The position numbers were made by a program, and so were the translations under genes. The notes beneath the pieces were generated by a model. The model was not told the DNA's origin and did no database searches. It was given only the letters and a program-made list of their open reading frames with translations. Below are positions 18,251-26,139 of a stretch of DNA of 64,000 bases, piece after piece (the stretch's first letter is position 1; the number at the start of each line of letters is the position of its first letter). Where the stretch lies: positions 360,942 through 424,941 of the forward strand of contig NZ_FOXS01000006.1 of the NCBI RefSeq assembly GCF_900115775.1, given 5' to 3'. Source of the stretch: Hymenobacter arizonensis. GTDB taxonomy: Bacteria > Bacteroidota > Bacteroidia > Cytophagales > Hymenobacteraceae.

Positions 18251-18662
18251 CGTCGTCGGGGTTAGAGGTGGAGTTTTGGATTTCAATATCGTTGAGCAAG
18301 CGGCGAATTTGCGCCAGCTCGTCGGCCGAAGTCTGACGGCTGCCCAGCGCTTGCATCACCAGCTTCAGGGCCGAACCGCCGAAGGTGGCATCCACGAACT
18401 TGTCGAGGAGCAGGCCCTGGGTTTCCTGCTCACGCACTGCCGCCCGGTACACGTGGCTGCGGTCGGCATCGTCGCGCCGCACCAGGCCCTTTTCCAGCAT
18501 CAGCTGCAGAATTTTGAGGGTGGTAGTGTAGCCCACTTCGGCCTGCCGGCGCTGGCTGAGGTGGTCGTTGATGGCCCGCACGGTGGCGGGCCCGTGCTGC
18601 CAGAGCACGTTTAGGATTTCCAATTCGGCATCCGTAGGTTTGGGGGGCGGTGCTTTGCTCAT
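18237..18662 (-). CDS. BlaI/MecI/CopY family transcriptional repressor
   Basis: 141 residues. N-terminal winged helix typical of BlaI: PTDAELEILNVLWQHGPATVRAINDHLSQRRQAEVGYTTTLKILQLMLEKGLV, followed by a dimerisation half including KFVDATFGGSALKLVMQAL. In the family, the dimer binds operators upstream of its own gene and is inactivated by the partner M56 protease encoded just downstream. Here the two overlap by 14 bases. Three palindromic operator-like sites lie in the promoter (18683-18764), so self-repression is expected. Other targets are not in the window. Confidence 0.92.
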   Translation of the reverse strand: MSKAPPPKPTDAELEILNVLWQHGPATVRAINDHLSQRRQAEVGYTTTLKILQLMLEKGLVRRDDADRSHVYRAAVREQETQGLLLDKFVDATFGGSALKLVMQALGSRQTSADELAQIRRLLNDIEIQNSTSNPDDDERA

Positions 18663-18682
18663 GCTGGGGAAACGTGAGAGTA

Positions 18683-18764
18683 CTACGAATTATTTCGTAG
18701 GATGAGGCAAAGATGTTACGAAAGCCTTCGTAGTTGCAAGAGCTAACTACGAAATAATTCGTAC
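18683..18764. promoter_or_regulatory. blaI promoter with three 7-4-7 operator palindromes
   Basis: Three sites of identical layout: 18683-18700 (CTACGAA-TTAT-TTCGTAG, perfect), 18716-18733 (TTACGAA-AGCC-TTCGTAG) and 18747-18764 (CTACGAA-ATAA-TTCGTAC). Centres are 33 and 31 bases apart. On the minus strand a -33 TTG (18737-18739) and a -7 CATCTTTG (18708-18715, one base off TAnnTTTG) are 21 bases apart, so site 2 lies exactly in the spacer, site 1 just after the start and site 3 upstream. Consensus: YTACGAA-N4-TTCGTAS. Confidence 0.8.
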
Positions 18765-18845
18765 AAGCAGCTTAACAGAAATCAATTATCTGTCTATCAG
18801 GCAAATAATTTCATTGACAATAATAGGCTTTCTGGCAGCGCTACC

Positions 18846-19226
18846 CTAGCTCTGAGCCTTCGCCCCTTGCTTCCGCTTCTGCACCAGCGTCACGCGGGCC
18901 CGTTGGCAGATGCCGCCCAGTGGCGGATTGAACTTGCTCACGCTCACACGCACCTTCCGCACACCGGGCAATTCCGCCATGATGCGGTCGAGCACGCGGT
19001 GGGCCACGTGCTCCAGGAGCCGGGCGGGGGCCCGCATTTCTTCGGCCACCATGCGGTAGAGCACTTCGTAGTTTACCGTCTGATGTAGCTTATCCGATTC
19101 TCCGGCCGCCAGCAGGTTGGTGGTGATGTAGAGGTCCACGCCGTACTTATTCCCGATTTTCTGTTCCTCGTCGTAGTAGCCGTGGAAAGCAAAAAACTCT
19201 AGTCCTTCGAGTGCGATTTGGCCCAT
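18846..19226 (-). CDS. folB: Dihydroneopterin aldolase
   Basis: 126 residues, close to the usual ~120. Start MGQIALEGLEFFAFHGYYDEEQKIGNKYGVDLYI contains the FHGYxxEE motif of FolB, and the C-terminus has VRKVRVSVSKFNPPLGG with the KPxP-like stretch. It makes 6-hydroxymethyl-dihydropterin for folate synthesis in the cytoplasm. Starting at 19226 removes a 21-residue extension with no homology. FolE and a PTPS homologue of the same pterin pool are at 48.6-49.7 kb. Monocistronic; a terminator at 19333-19366 separates it from the upstream divIVA-type gene. Confidence 0.9.
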   Translation of the reverse strand: MGQIALEGLEFFAFHGYYDEEQKIGNKYGVDLYITTNLLAAGESDKLHQTVNYEVLYRMVAEEMRAPARLLEHVAHRVLDRIMAELPGVRKVRVSVSKFNPPLGGICQRARVTLVQKRKQGAKAQS

Positions 19227-19590
19227 GCGGCGAGGAGTGAAATGGTAAGCGGAAAACAGAACGGGAAGCGCAACGCTTCCTTGACACAAGTGGCAACAGC
19301 TAAAGCTGCTCCGTTGGCAAAGGTCGGTGCATAAAAAAGAAAGCCTACCGTTGTGGCAGGCTTTCTTCTGTCATTAAGTATTTAGAATCTCTAGAAGCAG
19401 TCGTACCGAAACTACCAAATGCTCTTATACCACTTGATTGGAACGCCGCTGGCGAAGCGGTAGAGATACTTGGCTACGCCGCGACCTCCGGTTCAGCAAG
19501 CTCAGCATGACGCTCTAGTGCTTTAAGCTTTCCTAAACAGCTTCGTTTACAAAATCCGTGAAACCCGAAAAATCCGGATGAATCCGTGGT
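19227..19590. other. Intergenic region with terminator and decayed repeat
   Basis: 364 bases. Holds the terminator at 19333-19366 and, at about 19440-19516, a segment (GAACGCCGCTGGCGAAGCGGTAGAG ... GCTCAGCATGACGC-type words) resembling a decayed copy of the GTCATGC palindrome family. No coding sequence is supported. Confidence 0.45.
19333..19366 (-). terminator. Rho-independent terminator of the DivIVA gene
   Basis: Stem GAAAGCCT/AGGCTTTC around loop ACCGTTGTGGC; on the minus strand the hairpin is followed by TTTTTT, so it ends transcription coming from the DivIVA gene before folB. Confidence 0.8.
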
Positions 19591-20742
19591 CTAGATTTCG
19601 TCGAAGAACGACTTTTCTGCCACTGCTACGGCGGCTTCTGCAGCGACTGGGGCTTCTTTCACGGCCACCTTCTCAGTGCTTGCTGCATTCTCCATGCCGG
19701 GGTGCATGGGCGCGGGCGGATTGATTTCGGGTCGGCCAGGGCCATTGGGGTAGATTTCTGGGCCAGTGGGGTCCACGCGCGGAGCGCCGGGATGCGGCAC
19801 CTCCGAAGGGTCGGTGGGGTCGACGCGGGGAGCGCCGGGGTTTGGCACGCGGGAAGGCTCGGCTGGGTCGACGTGGGGCGCCGGCGAAATGCCAGGGTCT
19901 TCGGTCGGGGCATTGGGCCGCTCGATGTCCGGCGTGGGCTCCTGATAAGGGTCGGGCTGCTGGCCGGGCTTGGGGTTGTAAGCCAAGGTCTGGCTGATTT
20001 CGCCCTTGGGCTCGGGTTGGGCGCTGCGGGCTGCGGGCTGCGATACCGGGCGCTCAAAAGTAGCGGGCGCGGCAGCGGCCACTGCGGCGGCCGAAGAAAT
20101 AGCGGAAGAAGAAGTAACCTGCATAGCGGGGGTGGGCTCGGGTAGGGGTTCAACGACCGGTTCTTTCGGACGTTCTACCTGTACGCGCGCGGCGCGGGAA
20201 AGGATGGCCGCGGTGCTGCCCTTGGGCCGGTTGCGGGCCTTCTCCACCTTGTCCAGGGCATCGGAGGCGAGGTGGTGCAGGTCGCGGGCGAGGCTGTCGA
20301 GCTGTTGCTCCAGGCGCTGGCACTCCTGGCCGAGGCCAGTTACCTCGCGCTGCATTTCCGACACCGTTTTTTCGGCCTGCTGGTAGGCTTCCTCCACCAC
20401 CATGCGGGCGCGCTGGCGGGCCTCGCTCAGCAGCTGCTCGGCTTGAAACTGAGCTTCGCGGATGCGCAAATCGGCATCGCGCGAGGCTTGCTCGGTGATG
20501 TTGTTGCTGGTGTCTTCGGCCGTTTTCAGGGTGCGGTAAAGACTGCTCTCTACCTCGCGCATCTTTTGTACGTCCTGCTGGGCGTGCTCCAGCTTCAGGC
20601 GCAGCTCGCGGTTTTCATCGCCCAACCGCTCCCACTGCTGCGAGATGGTGTTCAGGAATGCTTCCACCTCGTCCTTATCAACCCCGCGGCGGAAGGATTT
20701 TTCAAACGTTTTCTGGCGGATATCGAGGGCGGTAATTTTCAT
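19591..20742 (-). CDS. DivIVA domain-containing protein with Pro-rich repeat tail
   Basis: 383 residues. N-terminal MKITALDIRQKTFEKSFRRGVDKDEVEAFLNTISQQWE is a DivIVA lipid-binding domain; residues about 40-175 are a continuous coiled coil. From about 190 the chain is Ala/Pro-rich and includes 16-residue repeats of the form RVDPTDPSEVPHPGAP (three imperfect copies, about 285-335). Ends FFDEI. DivIVA proteins polymerise at curved membranes and organise division or wall growth; in Bacteroidota the role is poorly defined. Transcribed alone from 20742 towards its terminator. Confidence 0.85.
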   Translation of the reverse strand: MKITALDIRQKTFEKSFRRGVDKDEVEAFLNTISQQWERLGDENRELRLKLEHAQQDVQKMREVESSLYRTLKTAEDTSNNITEQASRDADLRIREAQFQAEQLLSEARQRARMVVEEAYQQAEKTVSEMQREVTGLGQECQRLEQQLDSLARDLHHLASDALDKVEKARNRPKGSTAAILSRAARVQVERPKEPVVEPLPEPTPAMQVTSSSAISSAAAVAAAAPATFERPVSQPAARSAQPEPKGEISQTLAYNPKPGQQPDPYQEPTPDIERPNAPTEDPGISPAPHVDPAEPSRVPNPGAPRVDPTDPSEVPHPGAPRVDPTGPEIYPNGPGRPEINPPAPMHPGMENAASTEKVAVKEAPVAAEAAVAVAEKSFFDEI

Positions 20743-20842
20743 GACTTATAGTTGTTGGCTAATAGCCGTTGGCCTTTAGCTCTTTTAGGTTATTTCATAT
20801 GGCCCTGCTTTCGACGGAAAGCCAACAGCCAGTAGCCGTTAG

Positions 20843-21772
20843 CTAACAGCTCATCACTTCCCATACGGCTAAGCTGCGGTCGTCGCTACACGAAACTAGC
20901 CGGTTTTCGGCGCCTGGCCAAACGAGGCGGTTCACCGAAGTGCCGTGTCCGGCCGCCCGCGCCTTGTCTAGCACGCGCAGCAAGTTCATGGTGCCCGCAT
21001 CCCAGAGCTTAATGCTCTTATCGAGGCTGCACGAGGCCAAATAGCGGCCGTCAGGGCTAAAGGCCAGGTGGTTGATGGTGTACATGTGGGCGGGCACGGT
21101 GCCAGTCAGGGCATAGCCCGAGGCCACGTCCCAGCTGCGGATTTGGGCATCGCGCCCGGCCGTGAAAAGCTGCGCGCCGTCGGGCGAGTACGCCACCGAA
21201 AAAACCGAATTGGTGCTCTCGCCCAGCGTGAACTTGGTTTCCAGCGAATCGAGGTCCAGAATGCGAGTGAGGGTGTCGGAGCTGCCCACGGCCAACTCGC
21301 CGCGGCCTTCGTGCAGGGCCAGGCAGCGCAGGCTTTTGTCGGTAATGCGCAGGAGTTTTTCCAGCTTAAAATCCGGCACCGTCAGCACGGCCAGCGTGCC
21401 ATCGCCGAGGCCCACGTACAGCCGTTGCCGGCTTTCCGAAAACACCATCTCGAAGATGGCCACCGGGGGTAGAGCCGTGGCGTGCGCCAGCTGCCGCTGG
21501 GCCAGGTCGATGGCCTGAATGCCCTGAAAATTGTGCCCCAGCACCAGCAAATTCAGCGCCGGCAGGTGCCGCAGCGCATATACTGAGTTCTGAACGCGGG
21601 CCAGCAGCACACCGTCCTGGGCAGGCTCGGCAGCGTCCCAGCCGACGACCATACCATCGGCACTGCCCGAATAAATGGTGCTGCCCGAGCCACCCGTCAG
21701 AGCATACACTGCGTCGCGGTGGCCAGCTAAGGTGGCAATTTTGGTAACAGGTGGGCGGAAAATCTCGGACAT
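20843..21772 (-). CDS. WD40 repeat protein
   Basis: 309 residues, no signal peptide, so cytoplasmic. WD40 blades are visible: LAGHRDAVYALTGGSGSTIYSGSADGMVVGWDA, AYSPDGAQLFTAGRDAQIRSWDVASG, AFSPDGRYLASCSLDKSIKLWDAGTM, ENRLVSCSDDRSLAVWEV. Probably one seven-bladed propeller, a protein-interaction scaffold. Start at 21772 (MSEIFRPPVTKIATLAGHRDAV). A TACCTTTG -7 element at 21783-21790 leaves only a very short leader. The upstream extension to 22003 lies on the opposite strand of the next gene and is rejected. Confidence 0.85.
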   Translation of the reverse strand: MSEIFRPPVTKIATLAGHRDAVYALTGGSGSTIYSGSADGMVVGWDAAEPAQDGVLLARVQNSVYALRHLPALNLLVLGHNFQGIQAIDLAQRQLAHATALPPVAIFEMVFSESRQRLYVGLGDGTLAVLTVPDFKLEKLLRITDKSLRCLALHEGRGELAVGSSDTLTRILDLDSLETKFTLGESTNSVFSVAYSPDGAQLFTAGRDAQIRSWDVASGYALTGTVPAHMYTINHLAFSPDGRYLASCSLDKSIKLWDAGTMNLLRVLDKARAAGHGTSVNRLVWPGAENRLVSCSDDRSLAVWEVMSC

Positions 21773-21782
21773 ACGGGCTCCG

Positions 21783-21790
21783 CAAAGGTA
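21783..21790 (-). promoter_or_regulatory. -7 element TACCTTTG for the WD40 gene
   Basis: Perfect TAnnTTTG on the minus strand, 11 bases upstream of the ATG, so the transcript would have almost no leader. No clear -33 TTG found. Confidence 0.45.
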
Positions 21791-21889
21791 GCTTCGCTGC
21801 CAGTTATTCGTTAGCAGCGGCTTACTGTTCGCCGCCAGCTGCCAGATGATGGCCGCCCTCTTGCTGCCTGCACTACCCGCGCCCCACCC

Positions 21890-22579
21890 ATGCCACTTCA
21901 CTCCCTGCAGCACCTCTCCCCTACCGCCGTGCTTGGCCTGTGGCAGCTCACCGAAACCCCTGCCGAGCTGTGGGCGCAGCTGCCCCAGGCCGCCGCCTAC
22001 CAAGCCCTAATGCCAGCCACGGCCGATGCCAGCCGGCAAGCCCAATGGCTGGCTGGCCGGGCGTTGGCCCATACCCTGCTACAAGAATTGACTGCCGCCA
22101 CGGCCGCCGATATGGTGGTGCACAATGATGCCACCGGCCGGCCGTGGCTAGCAGGCCCGACCCATAATTTAACTCTATCCTTGTCGCACTCGGGGGAGTG
22201 GGTGGCGGCGGTGCTGGCCGCCGGCGGACGCGCGGGCGTCGACGTGGAAATAATTCGCGATAAGGCCCAGCGGTTGGCCAGCAAGTTCCTGAGCACCCTG
22301 GAGTGGGACGATGCAGCCGCGGCGGCCCTGACCGCGCCCGAGGCCGCCAACACCCATTATACCCGCCTGTGGAGCGCCAAGGAAACGCTCTATAAGCTGG
22401 CTGCGCAGCGCGGCATTATTTTCAAGAAACAACTCCTGCTGAGTTCTTTCGTTCCGGAGGAATCCGGCGAAATCCCTGCTACGTTGGTATTAGACTGTGC
22501 CGAGACCCGGCACTGCATTTGCTACTGCCAGCCGGCGCCCGGCTACGTTCTCACGTATTGTCATGAATCATTTTCGTAA
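21890..22579 (+). CDS. 4'-phosphopantetheinyl transferase superfamily protein
   Basis: 229 residues, Sfp-type size. Signature motifs: GVDVE (Asp118, Glu120) and WSAKE (Trp161-Glu165) with YKL after it; these hold the magnesium and CoA. Transfers phosphopantetheine from CoA to carrier proteins, so it may activate fatty-acid or polyketide/peptide carriers; no synthase is in the window. Start MPLHSLQHLSPTAVLGLWQL is the natural Sfp-like start. Its end lies just before the redoxin gene on the same strand. Confidence 0.88.
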   Translation: MPLHSLQHLSPTAVLGLWQLTETPAELWAQLPQAAAYQALMPATADASRQAQWLAGRALAHTLLQELTAATAADMVVHNDATGRPWLAGPTHNLTLSLSHSGEWVAAVLAAGGRAGVDVEIIRDKAQRLASKFLSTLEWDDAAAAALTAPEAANTHYTRLWSAKETLYKLAAQRGIIFKKQLLLSSFVPEESGEIPATLVLDCAETRHCICYCQPAPGYVLTYCHESFS

Positions 22580-22619
22580 CCTGCGGCGCTTTCCTACAAA
22601 CATGCCTTACCTTAACGCC

Positions 22620-23198
22620 ATGTCCTTCCGCCGAATTTCTACCATCGCTGCCGTAGCTCTGCTCTCCGGCACCCTGGCAATGGGTGTGGCCCGTGCCCAA
22701 ACCGGTACCGTTACCGATTTCACCCTCAAGACCGCCGCCAACGCCGACGTCTCCCTCAAAAGCTACGCCGGCAACAAGGCCGTGGTGGTGGTGTTCCTGA
22801 ACCCCGCCTGCGCCTTTTCCCGCCTGTACCAAGAGCGGCTGGCTTCCCTCAGCAACAACTACCGCAGCCGAGGCGTGGAATTTCTGTTCATTAACGTTCC
22901 CATCAACCTCGACGCCCCCGGCACCGCTGCCCCCGGCGAGGTAGAGCTGCCCACCCTCACCGATGCCAGCCAGCAAGTGAGCAACCTGCTCGGCGTGAGC
23001 AAAACCGCTGAGGCCGTGGTGCTGCAGCCTAGCGCCGGCGGCTTCGCCATTCGCTACCGCGGCGCCATCGATGACAACCCGCAAATGGCCGGCAGCGTGC
23101 AGCAGCCCTACTTAAAGCAGGTACTGGATAACGTGCTGGCCGGCCGCCCAGCCGGCGTAGCTGATAAGCGCGCGGCAGGCTGCTTGATTAAGCGTTAA
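22620..23198 (+). CDS. Exported redoxin/thioredoxin-fold protein
   Basis: 192 residues from the ATG at 22620, which begins a signal peptide (MSFRRISTIAAVALLSGTLAMGVARAQ). Two in-frame ATGs upstream (22563, overlapping the transferase gene, and 22602) are possible. The mature part has an AhpC/TSA-like beginning, TDFTLKTAANADVSLKSYAGNKAVVVVFLNPACAFSRLYQERL, with the Cys in the position of the peroxidatic/thioredoxin Cys but without a CxxC; a second Cys is near the end (AAGCLIKR), as in a known group of bacterial redoxins. Likely periplasmic redox protein; substrate unknown. Confidence 0.7.
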   Translation: MSFRRISTIAAVALLSGTLAMGVARAQTGTVTDFTLKTAANADVSLKSYAGNKAVVVVFLNPACAFSRLYQERLASLSNNYRSRGVEFLFINVPINLDAPGTAAPGEVELPTLTDASQQVSNLLGVSKTAEAVVLQPSAGGFAIRYRGAIDDNPQMAGSVQQPYLKQVLDNVLAGRPAGVADKRAAGCLIKR

Positions 23199-23204
23199 GC
23201 AGCA

Positions 23205-23368
23205 CCTCACCCCCTGACCCCCTCTCCAAAAAAGAGGGGGCACCGGCTTTGCACAAGCAAAATGTCTATAACGAAAAAGCCTGCTGTAGAGCAGGCTTTT
23301 TCGTTATAGAGCAATCAAAAGCATTTCTGGTGCCCCCTCTTTTTTGGAGAGGGGGTCAGGGGGTGAGG
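23205..23368. repeat. Nested inverted repeat: perfect 40-bp arms enclosing a 19-bp terminator-like palindrome
   Basis: Arms 23205-23244 and 23329-23368 are exact reverse complements over 40 bases (CCTCACCCCCTGACCCCCTC... outward). Each arm also folds on itself (CCCCCTCTCC/GAGGGGG around A-tract). Inside is a perfect 19-bp palindrome, 23267-23285 and 23290-23308, ending in AAAAAGCC/GGCTTTTT with a 4-base loop, which looks like a bidirectional terminator. It lies between convergent genes. The arms belong to the same family as those at 11034-11215, but the inner palindrome is different. Confidence 0.92.
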
Positions 23369-23373
23369 TTCCG

Positions 23374-24207
23374 CTACTCCAAAATTCCCAGCAGCACGGC
23401 CACTTCCGCTGCTTTCCCCGGCTCCTGCAGCTTCTCGAAGCTCATTTGCAAATTGCGCAGGGCCCGGCGCACGATGTCCAGATTAGTGCAGGGCTCAAAA
23501 AACATCGGATTCGACGAAATATTGAGCTGGCTGACATAGTGCTCGATATCGGTGCGCGAGAGCACCAGGCCGCGGTTGTAGCAGTTGATGTAGAACGGCT
23601 CGGCGCCCGGCAGCTCGGGGCGGAAGGTGAGCACGAAAAGATTGGGGAGGTTCACCCCAAACACCGGCAGGTGCAGGCGCTGAGCCACCAATAGGTAAAT
23701 CACACACAGCGTGAGTGGATTGCCGCGCTTGGTCTCAATCACACGCTGCAGCATGGAGTTGGCCGGCGAGTGGAAATGCTGGGTGTTGGCCGCAAACTTG
23801 TGCACCCGGAACATCACGTAGTTCATCACCTGCACCTGGTCGGCGGGGTGCATTTCGGGGCGCATGGCCGTCCAGGCTTCAAAGCGGAGCTGCTCGATGG
23901 CGCGGTTCAGGGCCTGCAGGTCGGCATCGGGATATTGGTAAGTGTTCAGCAGCCACATGCCCTCCAGCAGGTCGGTGGCGCCGGCTTCGCGCCACACGCG
24001 CAGGCGCTGCTGCAAGCCCTCAAACTGCAGGTGGTGAATAAGGTCTTCGAGGCGCTGCTGCTGCTGAGCATCCAGGGTTTCTTCCCACGACTCCTCCAGA
24101 AAGGGAATGATGCTTTCCCCCAGGTTCTGAATTTTGTCCTGGATTTGGGGCGCCACCTCCGGGTCGTCGAGCAGCGAAATAAGGGCTTTGATTTCTTTGT
24201 TTGTCAT
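23374..24207 (-). CDS. SirB1-like transglutaminase-fold protein
   Basis: 277 residues. The family signature is visible: DQVQVMNYVMFRVHKFAANTQHFHSPANSMLQRVIETKRGNPLTLCVIYLLVAQRLHLPVFGVNLPNLFVL, i.e. a Transglut_core2 region (SirB1 family) with the conserved GNPLxLxxLY-like segment. The domain usually lacks the full protease/transglutaminase triad and its function is unknown. N-terminal 100 residues are helical. Start at 24207 (MTNKEIKALISLLDDPEV). A TAAATTTG -7 sequence is at 24229-24236. Followed by the nested repeat. Confidence 0.75.
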   Translation of the reverse strand: MTNKEIKALISLLDDPEVAPQIQDKIQNLGESIIPFLEESWEETLDAQQQQRLEDLIHHLQFEGLQQRLRVWREAGATDLLEGMWLLNTYQYPDADLQALNRAIEQLRFEAWTAMRPEMHPADQVQVMNYVMFRVHKFAANTQHFHSPANSMLQRVIETKRGNPLTLCVIYLLVAQRLHLPVFGVNLPNLFVLTFRPELPGAEPFYINCYNRGLVLSRTDIEHYVSQLNISSNPMFFEPCTNLDIVRRALRNLQMSFEKLQEPGKAAEVAVLLGILE

Positions 24208-24228
24208 TGCACAGAAAGAAGGGCAGGG

Positions 24229-24236
24229 CAAATTTA
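24229..24236 (-). promoter_or_regulatory. -7 element TAAATTTG for the SirB1-like gene
   Basis: Matches TAnnTTTG on the minus strand 22 bases upstream of the start codon; no TTG at the usual spacing. Confidence 0.4.
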
Positions 24237-24285
24237 CGCCCGTCCGCCATTTTTAGCCCCTTCGGGCCTTTTTTCAACGTTTCTG

Positions 24286-26013
24286 CTACCGAAACAAGTT
24301 CGTTTTGGCCATCTCCAAAAGCTCGCCCCCGCGGCCGTCCATCAGCGCCTTCATGGCGTAGATACTGAAGCCGCTGGCCTGTTTGGCTTCAATGCTGGGC
24401 GGCATGCTTAGCTCCTGGCGTTTCACCACGGCATCGACCAGCGCGGGGCCGTCGTGAGCCAGGGCCTCGCGCAACACGCTTTCCAGCTGGCCCGGGTCGC
24501 TCACGCGGAATCCGCGCAAGCCGGCCGCCGCAGCTACCGTGCTAAAATCGGGGTTGTCCAGCTCGGTGCCGTATTCCAGAATGCCGGCTGCTTTCATCTC
24601 CAGCTCCACAAAACCCAAGGACGAGTTGTTGAAAACAACGATTTTGACCGGGATTTTGTGCTGCCGAATGGTGAGCAGCTCGCTGAGCAGCATGGCCAGG
24701 CCACCGTCGCCACACATCGCTATCACCTGCCGGTGCGGCTGGGCCAACGCAGCGCCGTAGGCCTGCGACAGGGCATTAGCCATGCTGCCGTGCACAAACG
24801 AGCCGATGAGGCTGCGCCGGCCGTTCATGTGCAGGTAGCGCGCCGCCCAAATGGTGGGCGTGCCCACGTCGCAGGTAAAAACGGCGTCCTCGCTGGCCAG
24901 CTCGTCCAGGAGCCGGGCTACGTGCTGGGGATGCAGGCTGGTGTCGCCGGGCTCGCCCGTGGCCAGCTCGGCCAGACTGATTTCGTCGGCGCGGTGGCGT
25001 TCCTGGGCTTCGGTCAGGTGGTCGGAGTTGTTGCGGGGCGTGAGGCGCGGCAGCAAGGCGCGCAGGGTGGCGGCCACGTCGCCCACCAGCCCGATTTCCA
25101 CGCGGGTGCGGCGGCCTATGTGCTCGGCGCGGGTGTCTACCTGCACCACGCGGGCATCGTCCGGCAAGAATTGCCGGTACGGAAAGTCAGTGCCGAGCAT
25201 CAGCACAGTGTCGGCATCCAGGAGAGCGTGGTAGCCGGCGGGCATGCCCAGCAGGCCGGTCAGGCCCACATCGTAGGGGTTATTGGGCTCCACAAACTCC
25301 TTCCCGCGCAGGGCGTGCACCACGGGCGCATGCAAGGCCGCAGCCGTTTGCAGTAGCTCGGCGTGGGCCTCGGCGCAGCCAATTCCCGCCAGGATGGTCA
25401 CCTTTTCGCCGGCGTTGAGCAGCTCGGCGGCCTGGCGAATATCGGCCTCGGAAGGATGCAGGGCGCTGTGGCGGCCCAGCGTGGGCAGCCGTACCTCGGG
25501 CGCTTCAGTCTTGAGTTCGGCCACATCGCCGGGAAATACCACCACGGCCACCCCGCGCTTGCCCAGCGCCGCGGTCACGGCACATTCAATGGTGCGCACG
25601 GCCTGCTCGGGCACCGATATCAGCTCGCAGTAATGGCTGCATTCCTGAAACAGCCGCTCGGGGTGGGTTTCCTGAAAATAGCCGGTCCCGATTTCTGCGC
25701 TCGGAATTTGGGCGGCCAGGGCCAGCACGGGCACGCGGCTGCGGTGGCAGTCAAACAAGCCGTTGATGAGGTGGGTATTGCCGGGCCCACATGAGCCGGC
25801 GCACACCGCCAGGTCGCCGGTGAGGTAGGCCTCAGCGCCGGCAGCAAAAGCGCCGCCCTCTTCGTGGCGCACCCCGATAAACTCGATGCCTTCGCGTGCC
25901 CGAATGGTTTCGGTGATGCCGTTCAGCGAGTCGCCCACCACCCCAAAAACGCGCTTGACGCCGGCGGCCTGCAAGGTGTCGATAATGATTTCAGCAACGG
26001 ATTTATTAGCCAT
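24286..26013 (-). CDS. poxB: Thiamine-diphosphate enzyme, pyruvate oxidase/dehydrogenase (PoxB) type
   Basis: 575 residues, equal to E. coli PoxB (572). Start MANKSVAEIIIDTLQAAGVKRVFGVVGDSLNGI; the ThDP glutamate is in GVRHEEGGAFAAGAEAYLTG; cofactor motif GDGGLAMLLSELLTIRQHKIP...NN. The middle domain contains the CAGSCGPGNTHLINGLFDC loop. The C-terminal membrane-binding tail of PoxB is not obvious, so a pyruvate oxidase or another decarboxylase is also possible. Catalyses oxidative decarboxylation of pyruvate to acetate (or acetyl phosphate). The in-frame ATG at 26052 overlaps a terminator and was rejected. Confidence 0.75.
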   Translation of the reverse strand: MANKSVAEIIIDTLQAAGVKRVFGVVGDSLNGITETIRAREGIEFIGVRHEEGGAFAAGAEAYLTGDLAVCAGSCGPGNTHLINGLFDCHRSRVPVLALAAQIPSAEIGTGYFQETHPERLFQECSHYCELISVPEQAVRTIECAVTAALGKRGVAVVVFPGDVAELKTEAPEVRLPTLGRHSALHPSEADIRQAAELLNAGEKVTILAGIGCAEAHAELLQTAAALHAPVVHALRGKEFVEPNNPYDVGLTGLLGMPAGYHALLDADTVLMLGTDFPYRQFLPDDARVVQVDTRAEHIGRRTRVEIGLVGDVAATLRALLPRLTPRNNSDHLTEAQERHRADEISLAELATGEPGDTSLHPQHVARLLDELASEDAVFTCDVGTPTIWAARYLHMNGRRSLIGSFVHGSMANALSQAYGAALAQPHRQVIAMCGDGGLAMLLSELLTIRQHKIPVKIVVFNNSSLGFVELEMKAAGILEYGTELDNPDFSTVAAAAGLRGFRVSDPGQLESVLREALAHDGPALVDAVVKRQELSMPPSIEAKQASGFSIYAMKALMDGRGGELLEMAKTNLFR

Positions 26014-26051
26014 AAGAATACAATTAGTCCTCATGGCTGTACGCAAAAGCA

Positions 26052-26080
26052 AAAGGCCCGGCAGGTTTTGCCGGGCCTTT
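26052..26080 (-). terminator. Terminator of the ABC/GntR operon
   Basis: Stem AAAGGCCCGGCA/TGCCGGGCCTTT with a 5-base loop. The minus-strand side runs into TTTTGCTTTTGC, matching the end of the operon that stops at 26140. Confidence 0.85.
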
Positions 26081-26139
26081 TTACATATTTGAAACGCATC
26101 AGATACCTACCGTGGGGCTTAGCCGGTAGGCAGCCTCCC

